This document shows, one piece after another, positions 37,215-46,823 of a DNA stretch of 64,000 nucleotides; within the stretch, counting starts at the first letter, position 1, and the number at the start of each line of letters is the position of its first letter. The DNA comes from Pseudomonas sp. RIT-PI-S (GTDB lineage Bacteria > Pseudomonadota > Gammaproteobacteria > Pseudomonadales > Pseudomonadaceae). The notes below the pieces were generated by a model. The model was not told where the DNA came from and did no database searches. It saw only the letters and a list, made by a program, of their open reading frames with translations. The stretch spans positions 62,001 to 126,000 of the forward strand of contig NZ_JANZKJ010000008.1 in assembly GCF_025642975.1 (NCBI RefSeq). Reading direction: 5' to 3'. The translations under genes were made by a program, and so were the position numbers.

Positions 37215-37522
37215 GGTGCTCAAACCGTGCATTGATAGTCTCCACGTCTATCTCATCGTATTGAGCGCGGGGGCCGATGAATTCCACCCATACGATGCCG
37301 GCCTGGTATTGAAGCCCAGCGACCAACCGATAGTTGTTCCCGCCGATATTAAATGCCACACGGTTTCTAGCGCAGATGCCCGCATTACGGGCGTGGGCCT
37401 TCACATCCCCGGGCGTTTTCCATTGGGCTTTTACAACGGTGCCGTGCCAGCTTTCCAAGGGGCCTTTGGCATCGGCTTGTCCAGGCTTGCGCCAATTTGG
37501 CCAGCATTCTTTTGGCAATCAC
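37215..37522 (-). pseudogene. Orphan HigB-family toxin remnant (frameshifted)
   Basis: The core AQWKTPGDVKAHARNAGICA, NRVAFNIGGNNYRLVAGLQY and IVWVEFIGPRAQYDEIDVET is a clear HigB (RelE-superfamily mRNA interferase) match. The expected N-terminus, VIAKRMLAK from GTG 37522 after GGAGGAGGA, is in another frame, with the shift near AAATTGGCGC. The core frame has no stop at the usual C-terminus and runs on antisense to the AraC gene. No HigA antitoxin follows. So this is a decayed toxin without partner. Confidence 0.65.
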
Positions 37523-37651
37523 CCGCCGTCCTCCTCCCGTTTTGGGAGGAGCTATACGCTTAACCGTGACGATGCAAAGGTCGGTTTCCTTCAATCCCCC
37601 ACCTACGCGCCTGGTCTACCGTTGCCCACTCTTACCCAATGGAGCGCGACG

Positions 37652-38239
37652 ATGAGCGTGTTGTTTTCGATGGCGGCGTTTGCCTTGGCGGCGTCGATCT
37701 CACCGGGCCCGGTGAACGTAGTGGCCCTGAGCAGCGGGGCGCAGTTTGGCTTGGCGGCGGGGCAGCGTCATGTGCTGGGCGCGACCGTAGGGTTCGTGGT
37801 GTTGCTGTTGTTTACCGGGTTTGGCTTGCATCAGGTGCTCAAGCAACAGCCGGGTTTGATCGAAATCGTGCGCTGGGCGGGTGTGCTGTTTTTGCTGTAC
37901 CTGGCCTGGAAGCTGGCGGCCGACGATGGCCGGCTGCACACCACCGTAGCGGCCCGGCCACCATCGCTGCTGCATGGGGCTGCCATGCAATGGCTCAACC
38001 CCAAGGCGTGGCTGGCGGCGGTGGCGGGCATGGGCGCGTTCGCCGCCGATGGCCAGGCCGGGCTGATCTGGACCTTCGCCCTGATCTACTTCGGGGTGTG
38101 TTACCTGTCCGTGGCCTGCTGGGTCTATGCCGGCGCCTTCCTCGGGGCCTACCTGCAAAGCCCTGGCCGGGTGCGGGCGTTCAACCGCTGCATGGCGGCG
38201 CTGCTGGCAGGCTGCGCCGTGTCGCTGGTCTATTTTTAA
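37652..38239 (+). CDS. LysE-family amino-acid exporter
   Basis: 195-residue inner-membrane exporter, about six membrane segments, with N-terminal ALAASISPGPVNVVALSSGAQ (P-G-P-x-N motif, residues 17-22) and MQWLNPKAWLAAVAGMGAF. ATG 37652 has GGAG 7 bases upstream; the open frame before it belongs to the HigB remnant region. Its stop (TAA, 38237-38239) overlaps the stop of the convergent AraC gene. A LysE exporter beside an AraC regulator is a frequent pairing. Confidence 0.88.
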   Translation: MSVLFSMAAFALAASISPGPVNVVALSSGAQFGLAAGQRHVLGATVGFVVLLLFTGFGLHQVLKQQPGLIEIVRWAGVLFLLYLAWKLAADDGRLHTTVAARPPSLLHGAAMQWLNPKAWLAAVAGMGAFAADGQAGLIWTFALIYFGVCYLSVACWVYAGAFLGAYLQSPGRVRAFNRCMAALLAGCAVSLVYF

Positions 38240-39051
38240 CGCTGGTATTGCCCGGGCGTGGCCGCCAAGTGCTTTTTGAATGCCCGCTGCAAATGCGCCT
38301 GGTCGGCGAAGCCGGCTTGCTGGGCGATCTCGGCAATGGCAGCACCTGCGCGCAGCTGCGCTTGCGCATGCTGTACCCGGCGGTTGACCACATAGGCGTG
38401 GGGCGTCATGTGGTAGCGCTGTTGGAAGGCCCGGATCAGATACCCCTCCGAGAGGTTCGCCGCCCGGCAGATCTGCTCCAGGGTAATACCCTGGGTAAAA
38501 TGGGCGTCGATGTACGCAGCGGCCCGTTCTACTCGCGGGTTGGGTTTGTGCGCCGTTGCCTCGGCGCCGCCCAGCGCCTGCTGCATCACCATGAAGAAGC
38601 CAATGGCGGCTTCGTGCTTGGCCAACACTTCCAGGGTTGGGTCCAGCAGGGCGGCATGCAGGGCGAGCAGCCCGTCGAACAGAGCAGGGCAACGGCTGTG
38701 CAGCGCAGCGATCGGCCGAAACCCCTTTGGCTCGCGGCCTTCGCAGGCCTGTTGAATGCCGCCCAGCCAGGCTGCGTCCACGTACATCATGATGTAGGAC
38801 CAGGGTGCGTCATCGATAGGGTTGCAGGCGTGCACGGCGCCGGGGTTCATCATCACCACGGTGCCAGTGCCCACGGTGTGCTGCCCTTGTTCGTGCAGGT
38901 AGGTGCTGCGCCCCGCAGTGATCGCGCCGATGGAAAACACCTTGTGGGCATGGCGGCTGTAGCACACGCGCCGGCCGTCCTCGATGGAACGCATTTCGAT
39001 GAAAGGCAGCTGCGGGTCTCGCCAGAAGCGAGGGGTGGTAGTAGCGGCCAT
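38236..39051 (-). CDS. AraC-family transcriptional regulator
   Basis: 271-residue regulator with an N-terminal cupin effector domain (about 15-150; HAHKVFSIGAITAGRSTYLH, VVMMNPGAVHACNPI) and two C-terminal helix-turn-helix motifs (ITLEQICRAANLSEGYLIRA, AIAEIAQQAGFADQAHLQRA), ending P-x-x-Y (TPGQYQR). Likely controls the convergent LysE exporter. ATG 39051 chosen; a GTG at 39060 is possible. Confidence 0.9.
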   Translation of the reverse strand: MAATTTPRFWRDPQLPFIEMRSIEDGRRVCYSRHAHKVFSIGAITAGRSTYLHEQGQHTVGTGTVVMMNPGAVHACNPIDDAPWSYIMMYVDAAWLGGIQQACEGREPKGFRPIAALHSRCPALFDGLLALHAALLDPTLEVLAKHEAAIGFFMVMQQALGGAEATAHKPNPRVERAAAYIDAHFTQGITLEQICRAANLSEGYLIRAFQQRYHMTPHAYVVNRRVQHAQAQLRAGAAIAEIAQQAGFADQAHLQRAFKKHLAATPGQYQR

Positions 39052-39539
39052 AGAGGTCACTCAGCGAGCATGGAGCGGCCAGTTGTAGCGCGTGGGCGGG
39101 CTGACGGCAACCACAAAACCTGGCTCGCGAGCTATGCCCGCTCATGCACGGCCGTTGTAGGAGATCCGAGGGTTGTGCGCACCCTCCAACGCGTAGTAGC
39201 CCGGCTTGCCGGCGAAGGGCGTTACGCGGAGTTGCGTCTGATCGCGGCAAGCCCGGCTGCTGCGGGCCTGGCGGTGTAGGAGATTCCGGGATGCCGCACC
39301 CTCCAACGCGTAGCAGCCCGGCTTTGCCGGCGACGGGCGTTACGCGGAGTTGCGTCTGATCGCGGCAAGCCCGGCTGCTGCGGGCCTGGCGGTGTAGGAG
39401 ATTCCAGGATGCCGCACCCTCTAACGCGTAGCAGCCGGCTTGCCGGCGACGGTGTTACACGGAGGTGCGTCTGATCGCGGGCAAGCCTGGTGGCTGCGGG
39501 CCTGGTGTTGTGGGAACAGGCGGAGTTCGCGAACAGCGG
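39052..39539. repeat. Three tandem REP units of about 118 bases
   Basis: The phrase tgtaggagattccgggatgc recurs at about 39154, 39274 and 39392, each followed by a gtagcagcccggcttgccgg palindrome and a gatcgcggcaagcccggctg palindrome. The spacing of the last two is exactly 118 bases. Same family as 34.9-35.2 kb. No gene is seen in this gap. Confidence 0.85.
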
Positions 39540-41132
39540 CTATAGCCCGCCACCGTTGAGAATCATATCCGCCGCCTTTTCCCCGATCATGATGCAAGGG
39601 GCGTTGGTGTTGCCGCTCACCAGCGTGGGCATGATCGAGGCATCGGCCACGCGCAGCCCTTGCAGCCCATGGACCTTCAGGTCCGGGCCGACCACGCTGA
39701 GCGGGTCCTGGCCCATCTTGCAGGTGCCTACGGGGTGGAACACCGTGGCGCCGTGCTCACGGAGGTAGGCCAGCAGTTGCTCATCGGTTTGCACCGCTTT
39801 GCCGGGCAGCATCTCAGTGCCACGTATGCGTTCGAACAGTGGGTCGGCGAGCACCTTGCGGGCGAGCTTCAGCCCCTCGACCAACACGCGGCCGTCTTCG
39901 GGGTTCGCCAGGAAGTTGAAGTCGATGGCCAGCTCGCCGCCAGCTTGCAGGCGGACCTCGCCGATGCTTTTGGGTCGCAGCACACAGGTGTGCACCGCAT
40001 AGCCATGGCCCCATTCGAACAGGCGGCCGCGATGGCTGCGATAGCCCGGCACGAAGTGGAACTGCACATCCGGCACGCCCTCAGCCAGGGGCGTACGGGC
40101 GAAGCCGCCGGCCTCCACATAGTTGGTGGTCAGCCAGCCCATGCGCCCGCGCAGATAGCGCCACGGCGCGCGGAGGATAGTGGGCAAGGCGCCAACGGAA
40201 AAGCCTAGGGTCTGCGCGCTATGGGAGCGCACGGTGACCAGCCCGTCGAGATGGTCCTGCAGGTTTTTGCCCACCCCGGGCAGGTGATGCAACGGCCGTA
40301 CGCCGGCCAGCTGCAGCTCGTCTTGCGGGCCGATGCCGGAGGCCAGCAGCAGCTGCGCGCTGCCCAGGGTGCCGGCGCTGAGGATCACCTCCTTGGCCGC
40401 TGCGAGCTGTTGGGCCTTGCCGTCGCGCACCAGGTTTATACCCGTGACGCGCTTGCCTTCGAGCACCAGCGAGCGCACCGCGCAGTCGGTCATCACGGTC
40501 AGGTTAGGGCGGCCCAGCACCGGCTGCACGAAGGCCCGGTAGCTGGACAGGCGTTTGCCATCCTTTTGCGTGACGTTGTAGAGCCCACACCCATCCAGCT
40601 CGCCGCCATTAAAGTCGCTGTTGTGGCGCATGCCCACCCGTTCCGCGGCGGCCACGAACAACCGGGCGATAGGGTTGGGATCGCGCGGCACGTCCACGTG
40701 CAGTTCGCCCTGCTGGCCGTGATACGCCGGGTTTTGCCCAAGCCGGTTGTTCTCGGATTTCTTGAAGTACGGCAGCACGCCTTGCCAGTCCCAGCCGGGG
40801 CAGCCGGCCGCGCCCCAGCGGTCGTAGTCCGACGCGTGGCCGCGGATGTAGATCATGCTGTTCATCGAACTGGAGCCGCCCAGCACCTTGCCGCGCGGGG
40901 TGTGCAGGCGGCGGTTGTTGAGGGCCTTCTGCGGCGCAGAAAAGAAATTCCAGCTGTATTTTTTGCTTTTGTAGAGTGTGATCGTCCCGGCCGGCGTTTG
41001 GATGCGCAGGCTGTTGTCGTGGCTGCCGGCTTCGATCAGGCACACCCGGATGCGGGGGTTTGAACTCAAGCGGTTCGCCAGCACACAGCCTGCGGAACCT
41101 GCACCCACGATGATGTAGTCGAAGCCGCTCAT
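39540..41132 (-). CDS. GMC-family FAD-dependent alcohol/choline dehydrogenase
   Basis: 530-residue flavoenzyme of the glucose-methanol-choline oxidoreductase family. N-terminal FAD-binding YIIVGAGSAGCVLANRLS (about 6-23), GMC signature 1 GKVLGGSSSMNSMIYIRG, signature 2 GTLGSAQLLLASGIGP, and C-terminal FHPVGTCKMG with the catalytic His. Substrate unknown; an alcohol-to-aldehyde step fits its operon with an aldehyde dehydrogenase. ATG 41132 overlaps the permease stop by 4 bases and has GGGAG 6 bases upstream. Last gene of the operon. Confidence 0.93.
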   Translation of the reverse strand: MSGFDYIIVGAGSAGCVLANRLSSNPRIRVCLIEAGSHDNSLRIQTPAGTITLYKSKKYSWNFFSAPQKALNNRRLHTPRGKVLGGSSSMNSMIYIRGHASDYDRWGAAGCPGWDWQGVLPYFKKSENNRLGQNPAYHGQQGELHVDVPRDPNPIARLFVAAAERVGMRHNSDFNGGELDGCGLYNVTQKDGKRLSSYRAFVQPVLGRPNLTVMTDCAVRSLVLEGKRVTGINLVRDGKAQQLAAAKEVILSAGTLGSAQLLLASGIGPQDELQLAGVRPLHHLPGVGKNLQDHLDGLVTVRSHSAQTLGFSVGALPTILRAPWRYLRGRMGWLTTNYVEAGGFARTPLAEGVPDVQFHFVPGYRSHRGRLFEWGHGYAVHTCVLRPKSIGEVRLQAGGELAIDFNFLANPEDGRVLVEGLKLARKVLADPLFERIRGTEMLPGKAVQTDEQLLAYLREHGATVFHPVGTCKMGQDPLSVVGPDLKVHGLQGLRVADASIMPTLVSGNTNAPCIMIGEKAADMILNGGGL

Positions 41133-42529
41133 CGTACGCTCCCTTTGAGGCCGCCCAAGGCGCGCAGGCCGCGGCGCCGGCTGGCCAGGTAATACACCGG
41201 TGAAATCACCGCCAGGCCAACGATCCAGGCGATATCCGCGCCGCCGATGGCCTTGGCGACCACCCCGGTGTACAGCTCGGTCGCCATGAAGGGGACCTGC
41301 ACCAGCACGCCGAGCAGGTAGCAACCCACGGCCGTCCAGTTGAAGTACCCGTAGATGCCGCCATCACGGCGGAAGAACGACGGCACGTCGTAGTTGCCGT
41401 GCGCCACCAGGTAATAATCCACCAGGTTGATGGCGGTCCAAGGCACCAGCACGTAGAGCAGCAGCAAAATGAAGTTGGTGTAGTTGAGCATGAAGTCGTC
41501 TTGGCCAAGCAGCGCCAGGGCCAGTGCCATGCCGAACAGCACCAGCGCGGTGACCGCCCGCGAGAGCGCTCCGGCAGCCCATCGAGGCACCAGCGTTTGC
41601 CCTACGGTGATGGTCGAGAGGGTGCCGCAATACAGGTTCATGGCGTTGGTGGCGGCAATGCCCACCGAAAACACTGCCACCACCAGTGTGCTGGCTGGGC
41701 CGGTGAGCTCGATCAGCCCGGCGATCACATCGCCGTCCGCGCTCAGCCCCACCAGAACGCCCAGCACCATGGGCAGGATCGACCCCAGGCAGCAGCCCCA
41801 GTAACTGGACCAGAACGCCGCGCGGCTGCCGGTGTTGGCCGGCATGTAGCGCGAGTAGTCCGACACATAAGGCGCATAGGCCAGCTGCCACAGCGCGGCG
41901 ACCGAGAGCGTGCCCAAAAAACCCGCGGTGCTGAAGGTGTTGCGCTGCCACACATCGGCAGGCAGCCCGTGCACGCCGAGTATCCAGGCGAAGCACAGCA
42001 ACAGGACGGCGCCGGAGAGGTAGCTCATCAAGCGCGTGTAGGCATGGATCAGCCGGTAGCCGAACACCGTGGCGACCACGCTGATCGCCCCCACCAGCAC
42101 GATAGCCAGGTGGGTGCCGAACATTGGGTAGCGGCTGTGCAGCGCCTGCCCGCCCATCACCAGGTTGGAGGCGAAGAACCCTAGGTACATGATCACCACC
42201 AGGGCCACCACCAGCAGCGAGCCGTAAGAGCCGAACTGGCCGCGCGTCTGCACCATCTGTGGCACACCCAGCTGCGGGCCTTGCGCCGAATGCAGGGCCA
42301 TGAACACCGCGCCGAACAGGTTGCCGGCGATCAACGCGACCAGCGCCGGCAGCAGCGGCAACTTGAACACGGTCACGGCCAAGGCGCCGGTGACCACGGT
42401 CAACAGCATGATGTTGGAGCCGAACCAGATGGTGAACAGGTCGCGGGCGCGGCCGTGGCGTTCGCTGGCCGGTATCGGTTGGATGGTGCTCAGCTCGAGG
42501 GCGGCCGGCGTTGCATCTTTTGCGCTCAT
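41129..42529 (-). CDS. NCS1-family (purine/cytosine permease-like) transporter
   Basis: 466-residue inner-membrane symporter, about 12 membrane segments, resembling cytosine permease. FTIWFGSNIMLLTVVTGALA at the N-terminus (TM1), GQFGSYGSLL, WQLAYAPYVSDYSRYMP and NLVDYYLVAHGNYDV are typical of NCS1. The family moves nucleobases, hydantoins, thiamine or B6 vitamers; the GMC and ALDH partners suggest an alcohol- or amine-bearing ring or a polyamine-like substrate. GGAG precedes ATG 42529. Between ALDH (17-base gap) and GMC (4-base overlap). Confidence 0.88.
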   Translation of the reverse strand: MSAKDATPAALELSTIQPIPASERHGRARDLFTIWFGSNIMLLTVVTGALAVTVFKLPLLPALVALIAGNLFGAVFMALHSAQGPQLGVPQMVQTRGQFGSYGSLLVVALVVIMYLGFFASNLVMGGQALHSRYPMFGTHLAIVLVGAISVVATVFGYRLIHAYTRLMSYLSGAVLLLCFAWILGVHGLPADVWQRNTFSTAGFLGTLSVAALWQLAYAPYVSDYSRYMPANTGSRAAFWSSYWGCCLGSILPMVLGVLVGLSADGDVIAGLIELTGPASTLVVAVFSVGIAATNAMNLYCGTLSTITVGQTLVPRWAAGALSRAVTALVLFGMALALALLGQDDFMLNYTNFILLLLYVLVPWTAINLVDYYLVAHGNYDVPSFFRRDGGIYGYFNWTAVGCYLLGVLVQVPFMATELYTGVVAKAIGGADIAWIVGLAVISPVYYLASRRRGLRALGGLKGSVR

Positions 42530-42546
42530 GGGTGGCTCCAGCAGGG

Positions 42547-44034
42547 TTAGCGGAACTGAAACCAGGTGGTCTTCAGCTGCGTGTACTTGTCGAACGAATG
42601 CAAGGACAGGTCCCGGCCGAAGCCGGACTGCTTGCCGCCACCGAAGGGAACGCTTACGTCGAGGGCGTCCACGGTGTTCACCGATACCGTGCCGGCGTTC
42701 AGCCGCTGCGCCACCCGGTGGGCCCGGTTGAGGTCGTCGGTCCATACCGACGCGGCCAGGCCGTAGATGTGGTCGTTGGCAAGGTGGACCGCTTCGCCCT
42801 CGTGGTCGAAGGCGGTGACCGCCAGCACCGGGCCGAACACTTCTTCACTGGAGAGGGGCAGCTGCGGCGTGACACCGGTGAAGATGGTCGGCTGGATGAA
42901 GTTATTGGACCCATTGAAGGTAAGCTGCCCGCCGCCGGTCACCAGCCGCGCGGGGCCTGCCTTGGCCTCGGCGATGTACTTGAGGATCCGCTCGGTCTGC
43001 CGGGCGTTGACCACCGCGCCCATCTTGCTCGTGGGGTTGAGCGGGTCGCCGGGCTGCCAGGCCTTGGCGTTCTCTGCCAGGCGTGCCACGAATTCGTCAT
43101 GGATGGAGCGTTCCACCAGCAGGCGGGAATTGGCCGAGCACACTTCGCCTTGGTTGAAGAAGATCCCGAACGCGGCCTTTTCCGCGGCCAGGGCCAGGTT
43201 TTGGCAGTCGGCGAACACCAGGTTGGGGCTTTTGCCGCCGCATTCGAGCCACACCTGCTTGAGGTTGGACTGCGCCGAATACTGCATGAACGCCTTGCCC
43301 ACAGCGGTGGAGCCAGTGAAGGCGAGGGCGTCCACGTCGGGGTGCAGGCCGAGCGCGCGGCCGGCGGTGTCTCCCAGGCCGGTGACCACATTGAACACCC
43401 CTTCGGGCAGCCCCGCCTCCAGGGCCAACTGGGCCAGGCGCAAGGCGGAGAAGGGCGACTGCTCGGCTGGCTTGAGCACCACGCTGTTGCCGGCGGCCAG
43501 TGCCGGGGCGAGCTTCCAGGCGGCCATGTCCAGCGGGAAATTCCAGGGCACCACGGCGGCGATCACACCCAACGGTACCCGGGTGATGGTGGCCAGGGCA
43601 TCGCGGCCAGTGGGGGCTACCTCGTCGTAGAGCTTGTCCAGCGCTTCGCCGTACCAGGCAAAGACCCCGGCGGCGCCGGGAACGTCTACGTGGTAGGCAT
43701 CCATCACTGGCTTGCCCATGCTCATCGAGTCGAGCAGGGCCAGTTCTTCACGGTTGGCCAGCAGCAGCTCGGCCAGGCGCAGCAGCACTGCCTTACGTTC
43801 CCGCGGCGGCATCTTCGCCCAGGGGCCCTGGTCATAGGCACGTCGGGCGGCGCGCACGGCAAGGTCCACCTCGGCCTCGCCGCAGGCCGCCACTCGGGCG
43901 AGCAATGTGTTGGTGGCTGGGTTGATGACCGCGAAGGTCTGGCCGTTTTCGGCCAGGTGCGCACGCCCGTCGATCAACGCGCCGTCTATGAAAGTTTGTT
44001 GTTTGGCCAAGCGCTGCCAGCTGTTGAAATCCAT
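42547..44034 (-). CDS. NAD(P)-dependent aldehyde dehydrogenase
   Basis: 495-residue cytoplasmic aldehyde dehydrogenase of the PuuC/KauB (gamma-glutamyl-gamma-aminobutyraldehyde dehydrogenase-like) group. VVPWNFPLDMAAWKLAPALA is the cofactor region, general base Glu264 lies in WLECGGKSPN, catalytic Cys299 in FNQGEVCSANSR, and FGGGKQSGFGRD ends the fold. First gene of the operon with the NCS1 permease and GMC dehydrogenase, so it probably oxidises the aldehyde made by the GMC enzyme. Divergent from a LysR regulator. Confidence 0.95.
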   Translation of the reverse strand: MDFNSWQRLAKQQTFIDGALIDGRAHLAENGQTFAVINPATNTLLARVAACGEAEVDLAVRAARRAYDQGPWAKMPPRERKAVLLRLAELLLANREELALLDSMSMGKPVMDAYHVDVPGAAGVFAWYGEALDKLYDEVAPTGRDALATITRVPLGVIAAVVPWNFPLDMAAWKLAPALAAGNSVVLKPAEQSPFSALRLAQLALEAGLPEGVFNVVTGLGDTAGRALGLHPDVDALAFTGSTAVGKAFMQYSAQSNLKQVWLECGGKSPNLVFADCQNLALAAEKAAFGIFFNQGEVCSANSRLLVERSIHDEFVARLAENAKAWQPGDPLNPTSKMGAVVNARQTERILKYIAEAKAGPARLVTGGGQLTFNGSNNFIQPTIFTGVTPQLPLSSEEVFGPVLAVTAFDHEGEAVHLANDHIYGLAASVWTDDLNRAHRVAQRLNAGTVSVNTVDALDVSVPFGGGKQSGFGRDLSLHSFDKYTQLKTTWFQFR

Positions 44035-44149
44035 CGTGAAAGTCCCCGGTTAGCGTTAAGCGGCGGGTGAGTACCGTGCACGGATATTGGCTGAGGGCCG
44101 CCTACCGGGAAATTATTAAAAATATGCTTCGCAACTATAAAAATGCTGT

Positions 44150-44175
44150 TTAGTGCGCACTAAGAAAGTGCGTGC
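44150..44175. promoter_or_regulatory. Operator-like palindrome between ALDH operon and LysR gene
   Basis: TTAGTGCGCACTAA (44150-44163) is a perfect 14-bp dyad. A second imperfect copy, GTGCG-T-GCGCAC, begins 6 bases further on. It lies in the divergent spacer, as expected for LysR-type autoregulation. Confidence 0.5.
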
Positions 44176-44286
44176 GCACGGCGATGGAGCACGCTTATAG
44201 TTTCACGTAAATAACATGAAGGCCGCTGCGCTGTTCTCAGGGGAATGCTGTAAATTCACCGCAGCGTATTTGCCCGGGAGGCCTCT

Positions 44287-45201
44287 ATGGCGGCTTATAA
44301 CCTGCGACAACTTAAATACTTCATCACTACTGTGGAGTGCGGCAGTGTGGCTGAAGCCTCGCGCAAGCTTTATATCGCCCAACCCTCGGTGTCGACCGCG
44401 ATCAAGCAGCTGGAAGAAAGCTTCGGCGTGCAGCTGTTTATCCGCCACCACGCTCAGGGCATGTCGCTGACCCCCAGCGGGTCGCGTTTTTATCGCAAGG
44501 CCCTGGAGCTGTTGCGAGTGGCCCATGAATTCGAACAAAACGCCCTGGCGGACAACGATGTGGTCGCCGGGCAGATCGACATCGGCTGCTTCGAGACGGT
44601 CGCGCCGCTGTATCTGCCCCGGCTGATCGCAGGCTTTCGCGACCGCTGGCCGGGGGTGGAGATCCGCATCCGCGACGGCGAACAGCAGGAGCTGGTGCAG
44701 GCGCTCACCGGCGGCAGCATCGACCTGGCGATCCTTTACGAGCACGAGCTGGACAGCACCATCGAAACCGTGGCGCTGATGCCGCCGCAGCAGCCCCATG
44801 CCTTGCTGCCGGAGGGCCACCGCTTCGCGCAACAGGCGAAAGTATCCCTGGCGGACCTGGTGCTCGAACCCATGATCTTGCTGGACGTGGTCCCTAGCCG
44901 GACGTATTTCGTGAGCATTTTCGAAGAGCGCGGGCTGACCCCGCATATCGTCTTCAGCTCGCCGTCGATCGAAATGGTTCGCGGCATGGTGGCGCGGGGG
45001 TTCGGCTTCTCGATCCTGGTGACCAAGCCCGCGTCTAGCTTCGCCTACGACGGCCAGAAAGTGGTGTGCGTGCCCCTGGCCGAAACCGTCACCGGCTCCG
45101 GCCTCTCCGCCGCCTGGCTGCGCCGCAGCCAGTTGACCAAACCGGCACAGCTGTTCGTGGATCATTGTCAGGCCGAGTTGGGGCCCAAGGCACAGATGTG
45201 A
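44287..45201 (+). CDS. LysR-family transcriptional regulator
   Basis: 304-residue regulator. N-terminal winged helix-turn-helix (residues 4-62; SVAEASRKLYIAQPSVSTAI) and C-terminal periplasmic-binding-protein-like effector domain (about 92-300; GQIDIGCFETVAPLYLPRLI). GGGAGG lies 5 bases before ATG 44287. Divergent from the ALDH-NCS1-GMC operon with a palindrome between them, so it most likely senses that pathway's substrate. Confidence 0.93.
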   Translation: MAAYNLRQLKYFITTVECGSVAEASRKLYIAQPSVSTAIKQLEESFGVQLFIRHHAQGMSLTPSGSRFYRKALELLRVAHEFEQNALADNDVVAGQIDIGCFETVAPLYLPRLIAGFRDRWPGVEIRIRDGEQQELVQALTGGSIDLAILYEHELDSTIETVALMPPQQPHALLPEGHRFAQQAKVSLADLVLEPMILLDVVPSRTYFVSIFEERGLTPHIVFSSPSIEMVRGMVARGFGFSILVTKPASSFAYDGQKVVCVPLAETVTGSGLSAAWLRRSQLTKPAQLFVDHCQAELGPKAQM

Positions 45202-46223
45202 CCTCTTGCCAGGTGTGAGCCCGGTTCCGATACCAGCCGCAGGCGCCAGGCTCTGCCTGCGCCGCGGCCCGCAAGCGCACGCAAGCGTTGCGCCTACGAG
45301 GAATGATGGTGCGCGTTGCGCCGCCGGGCGGTGCCGATGCGCACACCACCGTAGGCGCCAGGCTCTGCCTGCGCCATGGTCTGTAAGCGCACGCAAGCGT
45401 TGCGCCTACGAAGCCTGCGGGTGCGCGTTGTGCCTACGGGCCTGACGGTGCGCGCTGCGCCGTCGGGCGGTGCCGATGCGCACACCACCGTAGGCGCCAG
45501 GCGCTGCCTGCGCCATGGCCCACAAGCGCACGCAAGCGTTGCGCCTACGAAGCCTGCGGGTGTGCGTTGTGCCTACGGGCCTGACGGTGCGCGTTGCGCC
45601 AACGAGGAATGACAGTGTGCGTTGCGCCGCCGGGCGGTGCCGATGCGCACACCACCGTAGGCGCCAGGCTCTGCCTGCGCCATTGCCCGCAAGCGCACGC
45701 AAGCGTTGCGCCTACGAAGCCTGCGGGTTTGCGTTGCGCCTACGGGCCTGACGGTGCGCGTTGCGCCGCCGGGCGGTGCCGATGCGCATCCCGCCGTAGG
45801 CGCCAGGCTCTGCCTGCGCCGCGGCCCGCAAGCGCACGCAAGCGTTGCGCCTACTAAGCCTGCGGGTGTGCGTTGAGCCTACGGGCCTGACGGTGCGCGT
45901 TGCGCCAACGAGGAGTGACAGTGTGCGTTGCGCCGCCGGGCGGTGCCGATGCGCACACCACCGTAGGCGCCAGGCTCTGCCTGCGCCATGGCCCGCAAGC
46001 GCACGCAAGCGTTGCGCCTACGAGGAATGATGGTGCGCGTTGCGCCAACGAGGAATGAAAGTTTGCGTTGCGCCGCCGGGCGGTGCCGATGCGCACACCA
46101 CCGTAGGCGCCAGGCTCTGCCTGCGCCATGGCCTGCAAGCGCACGCAAGCGTTGCGCCTACAGGGCATGCGGGTTTGCGTCGCGCCGACGCATAGGGGCC
46201 TGCGCCCTGCACGGGCATCTCGT
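45202..46223. repeat. Tandem array of seven long palindromic elements beside a RAYT gene
   Basis: The element gtaggcgccaggctctgcct...gcgttgcgcctac (about 58 bases with 8-bp inverted ends GTAGGCGC/GCGCCTAC) starts near 45239, 45351, 45491, 45656, 45796, 45962 and 46102. Spacings are 112, 140, 165, 140, 166 and 140, so two unit lengths alternate. Between copies lies a second palindrome gtgcgcgttgcgcc-gccggg-cggtgccgatgcgcac. Open frames on both strands are by-products of the GC-rich repeats. Single relatives occur at 1688, 18279 and 46824. Confidence 0.9.
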
Positions 46224-46684
46224 TCAAATCCACACCGCATCCCACAATGCGTAATCACCTACGCGCTCGACCAAACCAGCTCGTAAGGGATTACAGATCA
46301 CATACCTGGCTGCCGCCATCACATCGTCCTCTGCCCGCAACGCCCGGTCATGGAAGTTCTTCTGCCAGAGTGCGCCCGGCCAGTCGAAATGATGTTGTAC
46401 TGCCGGGTCGAACGTGACTTGAAGCGGCGGACCAGCACGTTCACATCCGTGGCGCCGAGTTGCACCAGCCAATGGAAATGGTCTGGCATCAGCACCCAGG
46501 CGAGCGTTTTTCCATGCCCACATCGAGCCTCGGCGTTCATCGCGGCTACCACCGGCCGGGCGTGGGTCCAATCATGAAAAGCGGAACGACGATCCGCTAC
46601 GCAGATCGTGATCAGGTACACCCCGTTTTCCACTGAGTAGCGGCCACGTCGTAACGTGCTCGCGCGGTATCGATGATGGGCCAA
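46224..46684 (-). pseudogene. REP-associated tyrosine transposase (RAYT), frameshifted
   Basis: Y1/HUH-type single-strand transposase family linked to REP elements. The start is probably TTG 46684 with GGAGGA upstream (LAHHRYRASTLRRGRYSVEN). GVYLITICVADRRSAF and the HUH motif in VLMPDHFHWLVQL follow, then LVRRFKSRS. The rest, VQHHFDWPGALWQKNFHDRA and AARYVICNPLRAGLVERVG with the expected catalytic Tyr, is in another frame. A single-base loss near tcgacccggcagta (about 46410-46420) explains it. The C-terminus is complete (ALWDAVWI). It lies immediately beside the palindrome array. Confidence 0.8.
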
Positions 46685-46823
46685 TTGCTGTCCTCCGTTC
46701 CGTGAGGTAGCGATCGTCCCTTTGCATAGGCGCCGTTGCGACAGCTGAAACATTACAACCTACGTCGCCAATTGGCCCCTCAAGCCCGCAGCCCCTGCCG
46801 CCTATAGCGCAGGGTAGTGGTGC

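Noticed and set aside
45202..46223. CRISPR array
   Set aside because: The repeated units are long palindromes with repeated, not unique, intervening sequence and alternating spacing; no cas genes. A RAYT-linked palindrome array explains it.
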